Assembly: GCA_947461225.1 (NCBI GenBank)
Contig: CANHJV010000027.1
Span: 1-32,955, forward strand
Source of the DNA: Gemmatimonadota bacterium
Lineage (GTDB): Bacteria > Gemmatimonadota > Gemmatimonadetes > Gemmatimonadales > Gemmatimonadaceae
Reading direction: 5' to 3'
Length of the DNA stretch: 32,955 nucleotides
The notes beneath the pieces are model-generated. The model worked only from the letters and a program-made list of their open reading frames with translations, was not told the origin of the DNA and ran no database searches. Shown here one piece after another: positions 7,281-14,750 of the stretch (the stretch's first letter is position 1; every line of letters starts with the position of its first letter). A program made the translations under genes and the position numbers.

Positions 7281-8057
7281 TTACTGCCGCACGAGGGCCG
7301 AGATCCCACCCACGTAATACGGCTCCGAGAACAGCACCGACTTCTTCCGTTCGGCCGTGATCGTGATGCAGGCGCCGATCATGTCCACCTTGCCCGCCAT
7401 GAGCGCGGGGATCATGGCGCCGAAGTCCATGTTTACGATCTCGAGGCGTCGGCCCAGTTGTGCCGCGGTCCGTGCCGCGATCTCGACGTCCATGCCGACC
7501 ACTCGGCGCGACGCGTCCATGAACGAGAACGGCTCCGTGACGGCGGCCGTCCCGAAACGCAGCACCTCACCGCTCCCCGTGGGAATGTCGGGCATCGGCT
7601 TCGGCTCGCCCTGGGCCGGCAGCCACCGGTCCACCATCTGCTGATACTCACCGCTGGCGCGCATGGCGGCCACCACCGAATCGGCCGCCGCCTTCAGCGT
7701 GCTGTCGCCCAAGCGGAAGGCAAACCCGTAGTCGTCGGTCGTGATCTTCTCGCCCAGCACCACGAGCCCCGGGTTCTTGGCCGCGATGTTCTTGAGGATC
7801 GGCTCATCGTACGCCGCCGCGTCGGCCTTCCCCGCCTTCACCGCCAGCGCGGCATCCAGCACGCTATTGAAGTACAAAAACTTGGCATCCGGCAGCTTCG
7901 AGGTGACCAGCTGATCCGCGACTGTCCCGGTGGGCACGGCGAACTGCTTGCCGTCGAGCTGGGCGATCGTCGTGATCTGCTCGCGCTTGCTGCACGCCGC
8001 CAACAGGACGCCAGCCACGGCGACGGCCGCGAGGGTCGATCGACGCATGAATTCCAT
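7281..8057 (-). CDS. Amino-acid-binding lipoprotein of SBP family 3, apparently circularly permuted
   Basis: The predicted lipoprotein has 258 residues (lipobox LLAAC, Cys22). It has all the parts of a family 3 periplasmic binding protein, but in swapped order. Residues 28-146 (ITTIAQLDGKQFAVPTGT ... YQQMVDRWL) correspond to the second lobe and the closing helix. After a Pro/Gly linker, residues 164-258 (EVLRFGTAAVTEPFSF ... SEPYYVGGISALVRQ) correspond to the normal N-terminal lobe. The two residues that usually grip an alpha-amino acid are present: Asp84 (AYDEP) and Arg237 (ITAERKK). Start ATG 8057 follows a good AGGAG at 8064-8068; a longer frame up to 8243 has no such signal. No permease or ATPase gene is adjacent, so it is an orphan or serves distant components. 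Confidence 0.85.
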   Translation of the reverse strand: MEFMRRSTLAAVAVAGVLLAACSKREQITTIAQLDGKQFAVPTGTVADQLVTSKLPDAKFLYFNSVLDAALAVKAGKADAAAYDEPILKNIAAKNPGLVVLGEKITTDDYGFAFRLGDSTLKAAADSVVAAMRASGEYQQMVDRWLPAQGEPKPMPDIPTGSGEVLRFGTAAVTEPFSFMDASRRVVGMDVEIAARTAAQLGRRLEIVNMDFGAMIPALMAGKVDMIGACITITAERKKSVLFSEPYYVGGISALVRQ

Positions 8058-8119
8058 CGGGATCTCCTGGGGGGAAAGTGGTCGCGCTCGACGGATAGGC
8101 GCCGCTGGCGGACTGTGCG

Positions 8120-8147
8120 ATGCTAATGGAAACCGCCCGCCTGTGAA
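8120..8147 (-). promoter_or_regulatory. Candidate sigma70-type promoter for the permuted binding protein
   Basis: On the minus strand TTCACA (8147-8142) and TAGCAT (8125-8120) are separated by 16 bp, matching the -35 and -10 consensus at five and four of six positions. Transcription would start near 8113, about 55 nt ahead of the ATG at 8057. This is a by-eye match only. Confidence 0.35.
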
Positions 8148-8266
8148 AGGCAGCCCATGGCGGCGGCTGTTTGTTATCGAATTGATACGAAGCGGGGGCC
8201 AATGTTCGCGCGACGCGGCCTTAGCATAAAGGTTACGCTCCACCGCCTGTCCCCTTGTGCTCCTTG

Positions 8267-9907
8267 ATGGAAATCGTTGCCGACATCATCGCCGGACTCG
8301 GCCTGTTCTTCATTGGCGTCCGGAGCATCGGCACGCACATGAAGCAGATGACCGGCGCCCGGTTTCGCCGCTGGGTCGCGTGGGCCACCGGACATCACGT
8401 CAGTGCGGCGCTCGTTGGCACGGCGGCCGGCGTCGTGACGCAAAGCTCCAATGCGGTCACCTTCATCGGCGTGTCGTTGGTCACCAGCGGCATGATCACG
8501 CCGGTGCGCGCGCTGCCGGTGCTGGCCTGGGCCAATGTCGGCACGGCGCTGCTGGTGTTCCTGGCCACGCTCGATATCCATATCGCCGTGCTCTTCCTCC
8601 TCGGCGCAGTGGGCTTCTGCTACTACTTCGGGCTCAACGAGCGCGAGCGCGGGCGCCATCTGATCGGCGCGTTGTATGGCGTGGGGATGCTGTTCTTCGG
8701 GGTGTGGCTGATCAAGCAGGGCGCCCGGCCGATGAAGGACCTGGAGTCGGTGCGGGCGTTCATCCGCTTTTCGGCGCAGTCGCAGCTGCTGCCCTTCGTC
8801 GCGGGGCTGCTGCTCACGCTGGTGATTCAATCGTCGTCCACCATGTCGGCCATTGCCGTGACCATGGCCGCGGCGGGTGTCCTCACGCTCGATCAGACGC
8901 TCATGATCGTCCTGGGCTCGAACATTGGGTCGGGGCTCAGCACGTTCCTGCTGTCGGGCAATCTCACGGGGGTCGGACGCCAGTTGGCGTTCGTCCAGCT
9001 CGCGATCAAATCGTTGGGCGTCGTGCTGCTGCTGCCGGTGCTGTTGCTGGCGCAGGCGGCCGAAGCGCGCGGCGGTGTGTCGGTCCTCGCGCGGCTGGGC
9101 GGCACTACCGCCGAGCAGGTGGCGGTGGCGTTCTTGATGCTGCAGGTGGTGTCCGCGCTGTCGGCGGGGCTGCTCAGCCGCGTCCTCATCACCATGGCGG
9201 GCCGGCTCTTTCCGCCCAGCGTGGGCGATGTGCTCTCCAAGCCGCACTTCATCTACGAGCAAGCGCTCGACGAACCCGAGACGGCGCTCGATCTCGTGGA
9301 GCGGGAGCAGGCCCGTGTGCTCGCCTTTTTGCCGCGGTTGCTCGATCCACTGCGCGCGGCCGAAGTGGACGGCACCCCCTATCAGCACAAGGAACTGCTG
9401 GCGGCCTGCACCAATGTGGTGGGCGAATGTGCCGGGTTCATCGATCGGCTCATGAGCCGCACGCCGAGTCATGGTGCGCTGGAGCGCGTGATGAGCGTGC
9501 GGGCCCGCAATGAATTGCTGGTGCACATGATGGACGGCTGCCATGACTTCGTCGACTGGCTCGAGGACGCATTTCCCGAACCGGCAGCTCACACGCTCCG
9601 GGCCAGTCTCGTGGAGGGGCTCTGCACCGTGCTGCTGGTGTTGTCGGATGCGGTGCAGGACGGGGACCACGATTACGCGATCGCGTTGGCGCTCACGTCG
9701 GACCGGGCCTCGGTGATGGAAGGGGTGCGCGCCGGCTTCATCGGATCGGAACGTGGACTTGGCCCCGAGAGCCAGACGCGCCTCCTACCGGCCACCAGCG
9801 TGTTCGAGCGGGTGATCTGGCTCGCCAACCGCTATGCGATCGCGTTGGACCGTCAGAGCGCATCGGCCGGCGGGCGGCATCCCGTCGGGGCACTCCCGGC
9901 CGCGTAA
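8267..9907 (+). CDS. Na+/phosphate cotransporter family protein with PhoU-like C-terminus
   Basis: The predicted inner-membrane protein has 546 residues. The two inverted PF02690-type repeats each carry the signature glutamine-serine motif: QSSN at residues 59-62 (VVTQSSNAVTF) and QSSS at 188-191 (LVIQSSSTMSA). The family couples Na+ to phosphate uptake; bacterial YjbB-like members may also export phosphate. There are 8-9 hydrophobic segments up to about residue 320. After that comes a soluble, helical, charged region (about 330-500) resembling the PhoU-like domain often attached to these carriers. I chose ATG 8267; a TTG at 8255 would add four residues. It is divergent from the binding-protein gene, with 209 bases between. 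It stands alone, without pst or pho genes nearby. Confidence 0.88.
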   Translation: MEIVADIIAGLGLFFIGVRSIGTHMKQMTGARFRRWVAWATGHHVSAALVGTAAGVVTQSSNAVTFIGVSLVTSGMITPVRALPVLAWANVGTALLVFLATLDIHIAVLFLLGAVGFCYYFGLNERERGRHLIGALYGVGMLFFGVWLIKQGARPMKDLESVRAFIRFSAQSQLLPFVAGLLLTLVIQSSSTMSAIAVTMAAAGVLTLDQTLMIVLGSNIGSGLSTFLLSGNLTGVGRQLAFVQLAIKSLGVVLLLPVLLLAQAAEARGGVSVLARLGGTTAEQVAVAFLMLQVVSALSAGLLSRVLITMAGRLFPPSVGDVLSKPHFIYEQALDEPETALDLVEREQARVLAFLPRLLDPLRAAEVDGTPYQHKELLAACTNVVGECAGFIDRLMSRTPSHGALERVMSVRARNELLVHMMDGCHDFVDWLEDAFPEPAAHTLRASLVEGLCTVLLVLSDAVQDGDHDYAIALALTSDRASVMEGVRAGFIGSERGLGPESQTRLLPATSVFERVIWLANRYAIALDRQSASAGGRHPVGALPAA

Positions 9908-9927
9908 TCCCGCACCGCTGCATCCGG

Positions 9928-9955
9928 TCACGGGCCACCGCTCACGGGCCACCGC
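9928..9955. repeat. 14-bp tandem direct repeat
   Basis: TCACGGGCCACCGC occurs twice head to tail (9928-9941 and 9942-9955), just after the transporter stop codon and in the 161-base gap before the GH3 gene. I see no gene or clear promoter in this gap. Confidence 0.6.
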
Positions 9956-10068
9956 GCTGTGCCCGGGTGCCAGTGTACCGCCGGCGTTAACCAGATCCCA
10001 TATTCCGTGGGTCGTCCGCGCCCACACCCGGGCCACGACCAGCGCCTCCCTCCTGCCACGACGACACC

Positions 10069-11187
10069 ATGCGGCCGCTGTTCCTGTCACTGCTTCTGCT
10101 CGGTGCCACGGCGGTCGGTGCGCAAGCCCCGGCGCGCCCCACGCTCGACGAGAAGATCGGTCAAATGCTGATGATCGGCTTCCGCGGCATGGTGGCCACC
10201 TCCGACAGCAGCATCGCGCGCGACATCCGCCGCTTCCACCTCGGCAGCGTGATCTTCTTCGATGTCGATGTGGAGCGCCAGAAAGCGGATCGCAACATCG
10301 CGTCGCCGGTGCAACTCACGGCGCTGGTGGACTCGCTGCAATCGTTCGCCCGCGTGCCGCTGCTGGTGGCCATCGACCAGGAAGGCGGACGCGTGAACCG
10401 CCTCAAGGCCACCTACGGCTTTCCGGCCTCGGTGTCGGCCCAGTATCTGGGCGCGCTCAACAACCCCGATTCCACGCGTGTCTACGCCGATCGCACGGCC
10501 CGCACGCTCAAGGCGCTGGGCATCAACGTGAACTTCGCGCCCGTGGTGGATGTCAATTCCAATCCCGACAACCCCGTGATCGGGAAGCTCGAACGCAGCT
10601 ACAGCGCCGATCCCAACGTGGTGACCACGCACGCGCGCATCGTCACCGCCGCGCACCGCGCGCACGGCATCATCACCACCTTTAAGCACTTTCCGGGGCA
10701 TGGCAGCGCCTGGAACGATTCGCACGTCGGCATGGCCGATGTCACCACCACGTGGGCAGCGTCGGAGCTCATTCCGTACCGCCGCGCCATCGAGGCCGGT
10801 GAGCTCGATGCGATCATGACGGCGCACATCTTCAACGCGAACTTCGACCAGGCACATCCCGGCACGTTGTCCAAGCGCGTGCTCACCGGCATGCTGCGCG
10901 AGGAACTCGGCTTCTCGGGCGTGATTTTCTCCGACGACATGCAGATGAAGGCCGTGGCGAGCTTCTACGGCCTCGAGCAAGCCATCGAGTTGGGGATCAA
11001 CGCGGGCATCGACGTCCTCACCTTCCCCAACAACGCAAGCGTGTACGTGCCGGACATCGCCGAGCGCGCGTTCACGACTATCAAGATGCTGGTGAGCACG
11101 GGGCGTATCAGCGAGGCGCGCATCGACGAATCGTACCGTCGCATCATGCAGCTCAAGCGCCAGTACGGCGTGACGACGACCCGGTGA
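10069..11187 (+). CDS. Glycoside hydrolase family 3, beta-N-acetylhexosaminidase-like (NagZ-type)
   Basis: The predicted secreted product has 372 residues with a signal peptide at about 1-19 (MRPLFLSLLLLGATAVGAQA). It is a single GH3 TIM-barrel domain of NagZ size. The motifs are DEKIGQMLMIGFRG, IDQEGGRVNRL, NFAPVVDVN and KHFPGHG (206-212), followed by the DSH dyad Asp217/His219 that acts as general acid/base in NagZ enzymes. The nucleophile is Asp289 in FSDDMQM. The usual reaction is removal of terminal N-acetylglucosamine from muropeptides or related glycans. Export makes it different from cytoplasmic NagZ of E. coli and closer to the secreted forms of Gram-positives and Bacteroidota. It has its own transcription unit or is followed by the binding-protein gene 90 bases downstream. 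Confidence 0.88.
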   Translation: MRPLFLSLLLLGATAVGAQAPARPTLDEKIGQMLMIGFRGMVATSDSSIARDIRRFHLGSVIFFDVDVERQKADRNIASPVQLTALVDSLQSFARVPLLVAIDQEGGRVNRLKATYGFPASVSAQYLGALNNPDSTRVYADRTARTLKALGINVNFAPVVDVNSNPDNPVIGKLERSYSADPNVVTTHARIVTAAHRAHGIITTFKHFPGHGSAWNDSHVGMADVTTTWAASELIPYRRAIEAGELDAIMTAHIFNANFDQAHPGTLSKRVLTGMLREELGFSGVIFSDDMQMKAVASFYGLEQAIELGINAGIDVLTFPNNASVYVPDIAERAFTTIKMLVSTGRISEARIDESYRRIMQLKRQYGVTTTR

Positions 11188-11277
11188 CGCAGGCGGCGTC
11201 GTTCAGCGGCGACACTCCATAGGCGAGACGCGCCGTCGCCCCCTTGCCGACCGCAGCGTGTCGTTGGTGATTGCGGC

Positions 11278-12417
11278 ATGCCCTTTCCTACGCTCCCATC
11301 CCTCCGTTCGCCGCGCAGCGCGCTTGCGGCCATCATGCTGTTGTCCGCCTGCGGCGCGAACGAGGCCATCGCCCCCGCTGCACCGCGCGTGCTCACCGTG
11401 GGCGTGGTGCAGTCGCTCAGCGGCACGGCCGCTGTGTACGGCAAGGCGGTTGTGGAGGGTATCGACCTCGCGGTCCGGCAGCTGAATGCGGGCACGGCGC
11501 AGTCCGGGGTGCAGATCGTTCTCACCGTCGTCGACGACGCCGGCGCCAACGCCCCGTCGACGGCGGCCTTCGCTACGCTCGTGTCGCGCAAGGTCGACGT
11601 CCTGATCGGACCGACGCTGTCGAATCTCGCCGCCGCCGATCATGCGCTCGCGCAAAGTGCCGGCATTCCCGCGCTTGGGGCGACGACCACGGCCGCCGGT
11701 ATCACCGACGTGGGACCCTTCATCTTCCGTGTCGCGCTGTCGGAGAATCTGGTCGTACCCGCCACACTCGCGCGCGTCGCGCCACTGGTCGGGCTCAAGC
11801 GGGCCGTCTTGATCGTCGATGGCGACGATGCGTTTTCCCGATCGTCGGCCGATGCGATGCGCCTTGGCGTGGCGCAGCAAAGTGCGACGATCCTGCGTGA
11901 GATTGACCTCGCGACACAGGATCTCACGACGGAACTCGCGCGACTCCAAGGGCAGACGTTCGACGCGTTTCTGGTGACGCCGCTGGTTGCCAAGGCGGCA
12001 CCGGCGCTGCTCGCCATCCGTGCGGCGCGTTTTGCGCAGCCGGTGATTGGGGGGAACAGTTTCAATACGCTCGACATCGCGCGCATCGCCGGATCGGCGG
12101 CCGACGGGGCGTACGTTGGCGCCGCGTGGAACCCCGGCGTGACGTCGACCACCAGTGCGGCGTTTACCGCGGCCTATCGTGCGGCGTACGGGTACCCTCC
12201 CGATCAGTACGCGGCGCAGGGGTACACGTCGGTGCTCGTGGCGTTCGACGCCGCACGGCGCACCGCCGGCAGCACGTTGTCGTTACGCGACGCCATCGCC
12301 GCCACCCGTGATTTGGACACACCACTCGGCATGCTGTCCATGTCCGCGCGGCGCGAGGCGGTGCACGCGCCGGTGGTGCAGCAGTTCCGGAACGGCCAGC
12401 TGGTGGTGTTGCCGTAG
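11278..12417 (+). CDS. Branched-chain amino acid-type ABC solute-binding lipoprotein (Leu/Ile/Val-binding family)
   Basis: The predicted product has 379 residues with lipobox LLSAC (Cys25). The mature part has the type I periplasmic binding fold of the LivJ/LivK family: LTVGVVQSLSGTAAVYGKAVVEGIDLAVRQLNA, IVLTVVDDAGANAPSTAAF, DVLIGPTLSN, then IPALGATTTA and FIFRVALSEN. The C-terminal lobe includes the YGYPPDQYAAQGYTSVLVAFDA segment seen in such receptors. Members bind branched-chain amino acids, amides, urea or aromatic compounds; the ligand is not clear here. No livHMGF genes accompany it. It lies 80 bases upstream of the first GPP34 gene on the same strand, so read-through is possible but not required. 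Confidence 0.85.
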   Translation: MPFPTLPSLRSPRSALAAIMLLSACGANEAIAPAAPRVLTVGVVQSLSGTAAVYGKAVVEGIDLAVRQLNAGTAQSGVQIVLTVVDDAGANAPSTAAFATLVSRKVDVLIGPTLSNLAAADHALAQSAGIPALGATTTAAGITDVGPFIFRVALSENLVVPATLARVAPLVGLKRAVLIVDGDDAFSRSSADAMRLGVAQQSATILREIDLATQDLTTELARLQGQTFDAFLVTPLVAKAAPALLAIRAARFAQPVIGGNSFNTLDIARIAGSAADGAYVGAAWNPGVTSTTSAAFTAAYRAAYGYPPDQYAAQGYTSVLVAFDAARRTAGSTLSLRDAIAATRDLDTPLGMLSMSARREAVHAPVVQQFRNGQLVVLP

Positions 12418-12497
12418 CTGGCCGTCCGTGCGCTTGGTACATTAGCCCCGCGGGCGATCCGCGCTCTCCTTCCTGACTTTGCGCCTGAGGCGACCCG

Positions 12498-13160
12498 ATG
12501 AGCACCCTGACTTCCCTGACGCTGGCCGAAGAGCTGCTGCTGGTCGCCCTCGACGACGAGCGCGGTACGCTGCTCCCCCTGCCGCCGTTCTCGATGGAAG
12601 TGGCGAGCGCCGCCGCCTTGGTGATGGACCTCGCGCTGCTGGGGCGGATCGACACCGACGCGCAGTCGCTCACGGTGCTCTCCGCGGCCCCCACGGGGAA
12701 CGCGCTGCTGGACGAGGTGCTCGCGCAGATCAGTGCCGACCCCACCACGCACTCGACCGCCGAGTGGCTGAACCGCCTGGCCACCGGCACCGAAACGCGC
12801 AACCGCATCATCGAGGCACTGGTACAGCGCGGCGTGCTGCAGTCGGTGGAGAAGCGGCTGTTGTGGGTGTTCAAGACGCGCGTCTACCCGCCCACGAGCG
12901 GGATTGAAGAGCGCGAAGTGAAGAGCCGCGTGATGACGCTGCTGAACAACGACGAGATCCCCGATCCGCGCGACTCGCTCCTGGTGGGGCTCCTGCGTGC
13001 CACGAAGCTGCTGGACGCGCTGCTCAGCCGCTCCGAGCGGCACCGCCTGGCGCAGCGCATCGACCAGATCGCCGATTTCGAGGAACTCAATCGGTCGATG
13101 ACACGCACGATTGAGGAGCTGCAGGTGCTGCTGGCGGCGGCGAACATCGGAATCGCCTGA
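12498..13160 (+). CDS. GPP34 (GOLPH3-like) family protein, paralog 1
   Basis: The predicted product has 220 residues without signal or membrane segments. It aligns along its length with the Golgi phosphoprotein 3 family: TLAEELLLVALDD near the start, ALVMDLALLGRID, SAAPTGNALLDEVL, ALVQRGVL, then the conserved hairpin region (WVFKTRVYPPTSG, EEREVKSRVMTLLNND) and a helical C-terminus. Eukaryotic members bind PI4P on Golgi membranes; the role of bacterial members is largely unknown. By eye two of the four PI4P-pocket residues of human GOLPH3 are not matched. A GAGG sequence precedes the ATG. It is the first gene of an operon: 4 bases separate it from the RsbW-like gene. A paralog sits at 20913-21578, with roughly 60% identity by eye. 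Confidence 0.9.
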   Translation: MSTLTSLTLAEELLLVALDDERGTLLPLPPFSMEVASAAALVMDLALLGRIDTDAQSLTVLSAAPTGNALLDEVLAQISADPTTHSTAEWLNRLATGTETRNRIIEALVQRGVLQSVEKRLLWVFKTRVYPPTSGIEEREVKSRVMTLLNNDEIPDPRDSLLVGLLRATKLLDALLSRSERHRLAQRIDQIADFEELNRSMTRTIEELQVLLAAANIGIA

Positions 13161-13164
13161 GATC

Positions 13165-13581
13165 ATGACCGAGCGATCGATGCGGACGACGGCCGCGGTG
13201 GAGCAGCTGCCCGCGCTGGTCGAGTTTCTCCAGCGTGCGTGGCAGGAGGGGGAACTCCCTGACGCGACGGCCTTTCCCTTCGAGCTGGCGCTGGACGAAG
13301 TGTTCATGAACGTGGTCATGCACGGCACGACGCCGGATGGTCCGCCTCGCGAGGTGTCCGTGGTGCTCCGGTATGAGGGATCGACCGTGACCATGGTGAT
13401 GGCAGACGACGGTCCCCCGTTCGACCCGCTCACGCTGGCCGCCCCCGATATCAACGCCCCGATCGAAGAACGGGAGCTTGGCGGACTGGGCGTGTTTCTG
13501 GTGCGCGAACTGATGGACGAGGTTTCCTATGCCTACACGGGCACCCACAACGAATTGACGATGCGCAAGGTGGTTTCATGA
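13165..13581 (+). CDS. RsbW-like anti-sigma-factor-type serine kinase (HATPase_c_2)
   Basis: The predicted product has 138 residues forming a single GHKL ATPase domain. The N box is ELALDEVFMNVVMHG, with Glu45 and the Mg/ATP-coordinating Asn49. The G1 box is ADDGPPFDP, and the G2 region is GGLGVFLVRELMDEVSY. In partner switching such proteins phosphorylate a STAS-domain antagonist on Ser/Thr and otherwise hold a sigma factor or other target. The STAS protein at 20619 is the obvious candidate substrate; no sigma factor gene is in the window. ATG 13165 lies 4 bases after the GPP34 stop, and the gene overlaps the phosphatase start as ATGA, so all three are probably translated together. Confidence 0.88.
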   Translation: MTERSMRTTAAVEQLPALVEFLQRAWQEGELPDATAFPFELALDEVFMNVVMHGTTPDGPPREVSVVLRYEGSTVTMVMADDGPPFDPLTLAAPDINAPIEERELGGLGVFLVRELMDEVSYAYTGTHNELTMRKVVS

Positions 13582-14744
13582 GTGGTGTCAGCGCGAAAAT
13601 TCTTGTCGTCGACGACACGCCGTCGAACATCCAGTCGTTGGCGGCCACCCTGAAGCCGGCGGGCTATCAGGTGCTCGTGGCCACGAATGGGCAGCAGGCG
13701 CTCGACGTCATGGCGAAGGTGCGCCCCGATCTCATTCTGCTCGACATCATGATGCCGGTGATGGACGGATTCGAGGCGTGTGCGAACATCAAGGCCAACG
13801 CCGAGTGGCGCGACATCCCGATCATCTTTCTCACGGCCAAGACCGAGACTGCCGATCTGGTGAAGGGCTTCGAACTGGGCGCGGTGGACTACGTGAACAA
13901 GCCGTTCAACGCGCACGAACTGATGGCGCGCGTGCACACGCATCTCACCGTCGACCGGCTGCGTACGAGCGTGTCGGAAAAGAACGCCGCGCTGGAGAAG
14001 GCGCAGGCGCAGATGAGCGCTGAACTCGATCTCGCGCGGGCCATGCAGGTGGCGATCCTGCCGTCGCGGTTTCCCGTGGCCCCCGGCTGTGATGGCTCGG
14101 CGCGCATGCTCCCCGCCACGACGATGGGGGGCGACTTCTACGACTTCATCGAACTGCCGGGCGGCCGCATCGGGCTGGTGATGGCCGACGTGTCGGGCAA
14201 AGGCGTGCCCGCGGCGTTCTTCATGGCCGTCGCGCGCACCAACCTGAACGCGCTGGCCGCGACCGCGTCGGGACCGGCCGATTGTCTGCAGCGCACGAAC
14301 GACGTGCTGCTCACGCAGAATCCGATGGATCTGTTCGTGACGGTGTTCTACGCGGTGTTCGACCCGGCCACCGGGTCGCTGGCGTACGCCAATGGCGGAC
14401 ACAATCCGCCGCTGATCCGGCGGGCGAACGGCACGGTGGAGATGCTGACGGCGGCGTCGGGGCTGGTGCTGGGGATGTTCCCCGCCACGTACGAGCAGGA
14501 CACTGCGCAGCTGGCCCCCGGTGACACGCTGGTACTCTACACCGACGGCGTCACCGAGGCGTTCAACGTGGACGTGCAGATGTACGAAGAGGCGCGCCTG
14601 ATCGAGCGCGTTCGCGCCGACGGCGGCGGTAGCGCGAAGACGTTGGTCGCGTCGATCTTTGACAGTGTGATCGGCTTCTCCGGGGCCGCGCCGCAGTCCG
14701 ACGACATCACCGTGGCGGTGCTGTCGTGGGCCGGGACGGCATAG
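13578..14744 (+). CDS. Response regulator-PP2C phosphatase (RsbU/SpoIIE-type)
   Basis: The predicted product has 388 residues. Residues 7-125 form a receiver domain with acidic pair Asp12/Asp13, phospho-acceptor Asp56 (LLDIMMP) and a conserved Lys in NKPFN. A short coiled linker follows (EKNAALEKAQAQMSAELDLARAMQ). Residues 165-385 form a PP2C-SpoIIE phosphatase with metal-binding Asp186 (GGDFYDF), Asp204 (ADVSGKG), the YANGGHNPP loop, YTDGVTEA and a terminal SDDITV. Such enzymes dephosphorylate a STAS antagonist and so release the target of the RsbW-type kinase. Phosphorylation of the receiver presumably controls the phosphatase. The receiver is very like that of the cyclase at 21608-23044. 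Its stop codon faces the GNAT gene across 6 bases. Confidence 0.92.
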   Translation: MSGVSAKILVVDDTPSNIQSLAATLKPAGYQVLVATNGQQALDVMAKVRPDLILLDIMMPVMDGFEACANIKANAEWRDIPIIFLTAKTETADLVKGFELGAVDYVNKPFNAHELMARVHTHLTVDRLRTSVSEKNAALEKAQAQMSAELDLARAMQVAILPSRFPVAPGCDGSARMLPATTMGGDFYDFIELPGGRIGLVMADVSGKGVPAAFFMAVARTNLNALAATASGPADCLQRTNDVLLTQNPMDLFVTVFYAVFDPATGSLAYANGGHNPPLIRRANGTVEMLTAASGLVLGMFPATYEQDTAQLAPGDTLVLYTDGVTEAFNVDVQMYEEARLIERVRADGGGSAKTLVASIFDSVIGFSGAAPQSDDITVAVLSWAGTA

Positions 14745-14750
14745 CCGCCC

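Noticed and set aside
7274-7290. The binding-protein gene might be truncated by insertion of the palindromic repeat
   Set aside because: The TAA stop lies 6 bases outside the repeat, and the visible parts add up to exactly one complete fold, so permutation explains the order better than truncation. A comparison with relatives could still overturn this.
3312-9955. CRISPR array
   Set aside because: The short repeats at 3312, 7152 and 9928 are tandem or palindromic blocks without regular spacers, and no cas genes are present.
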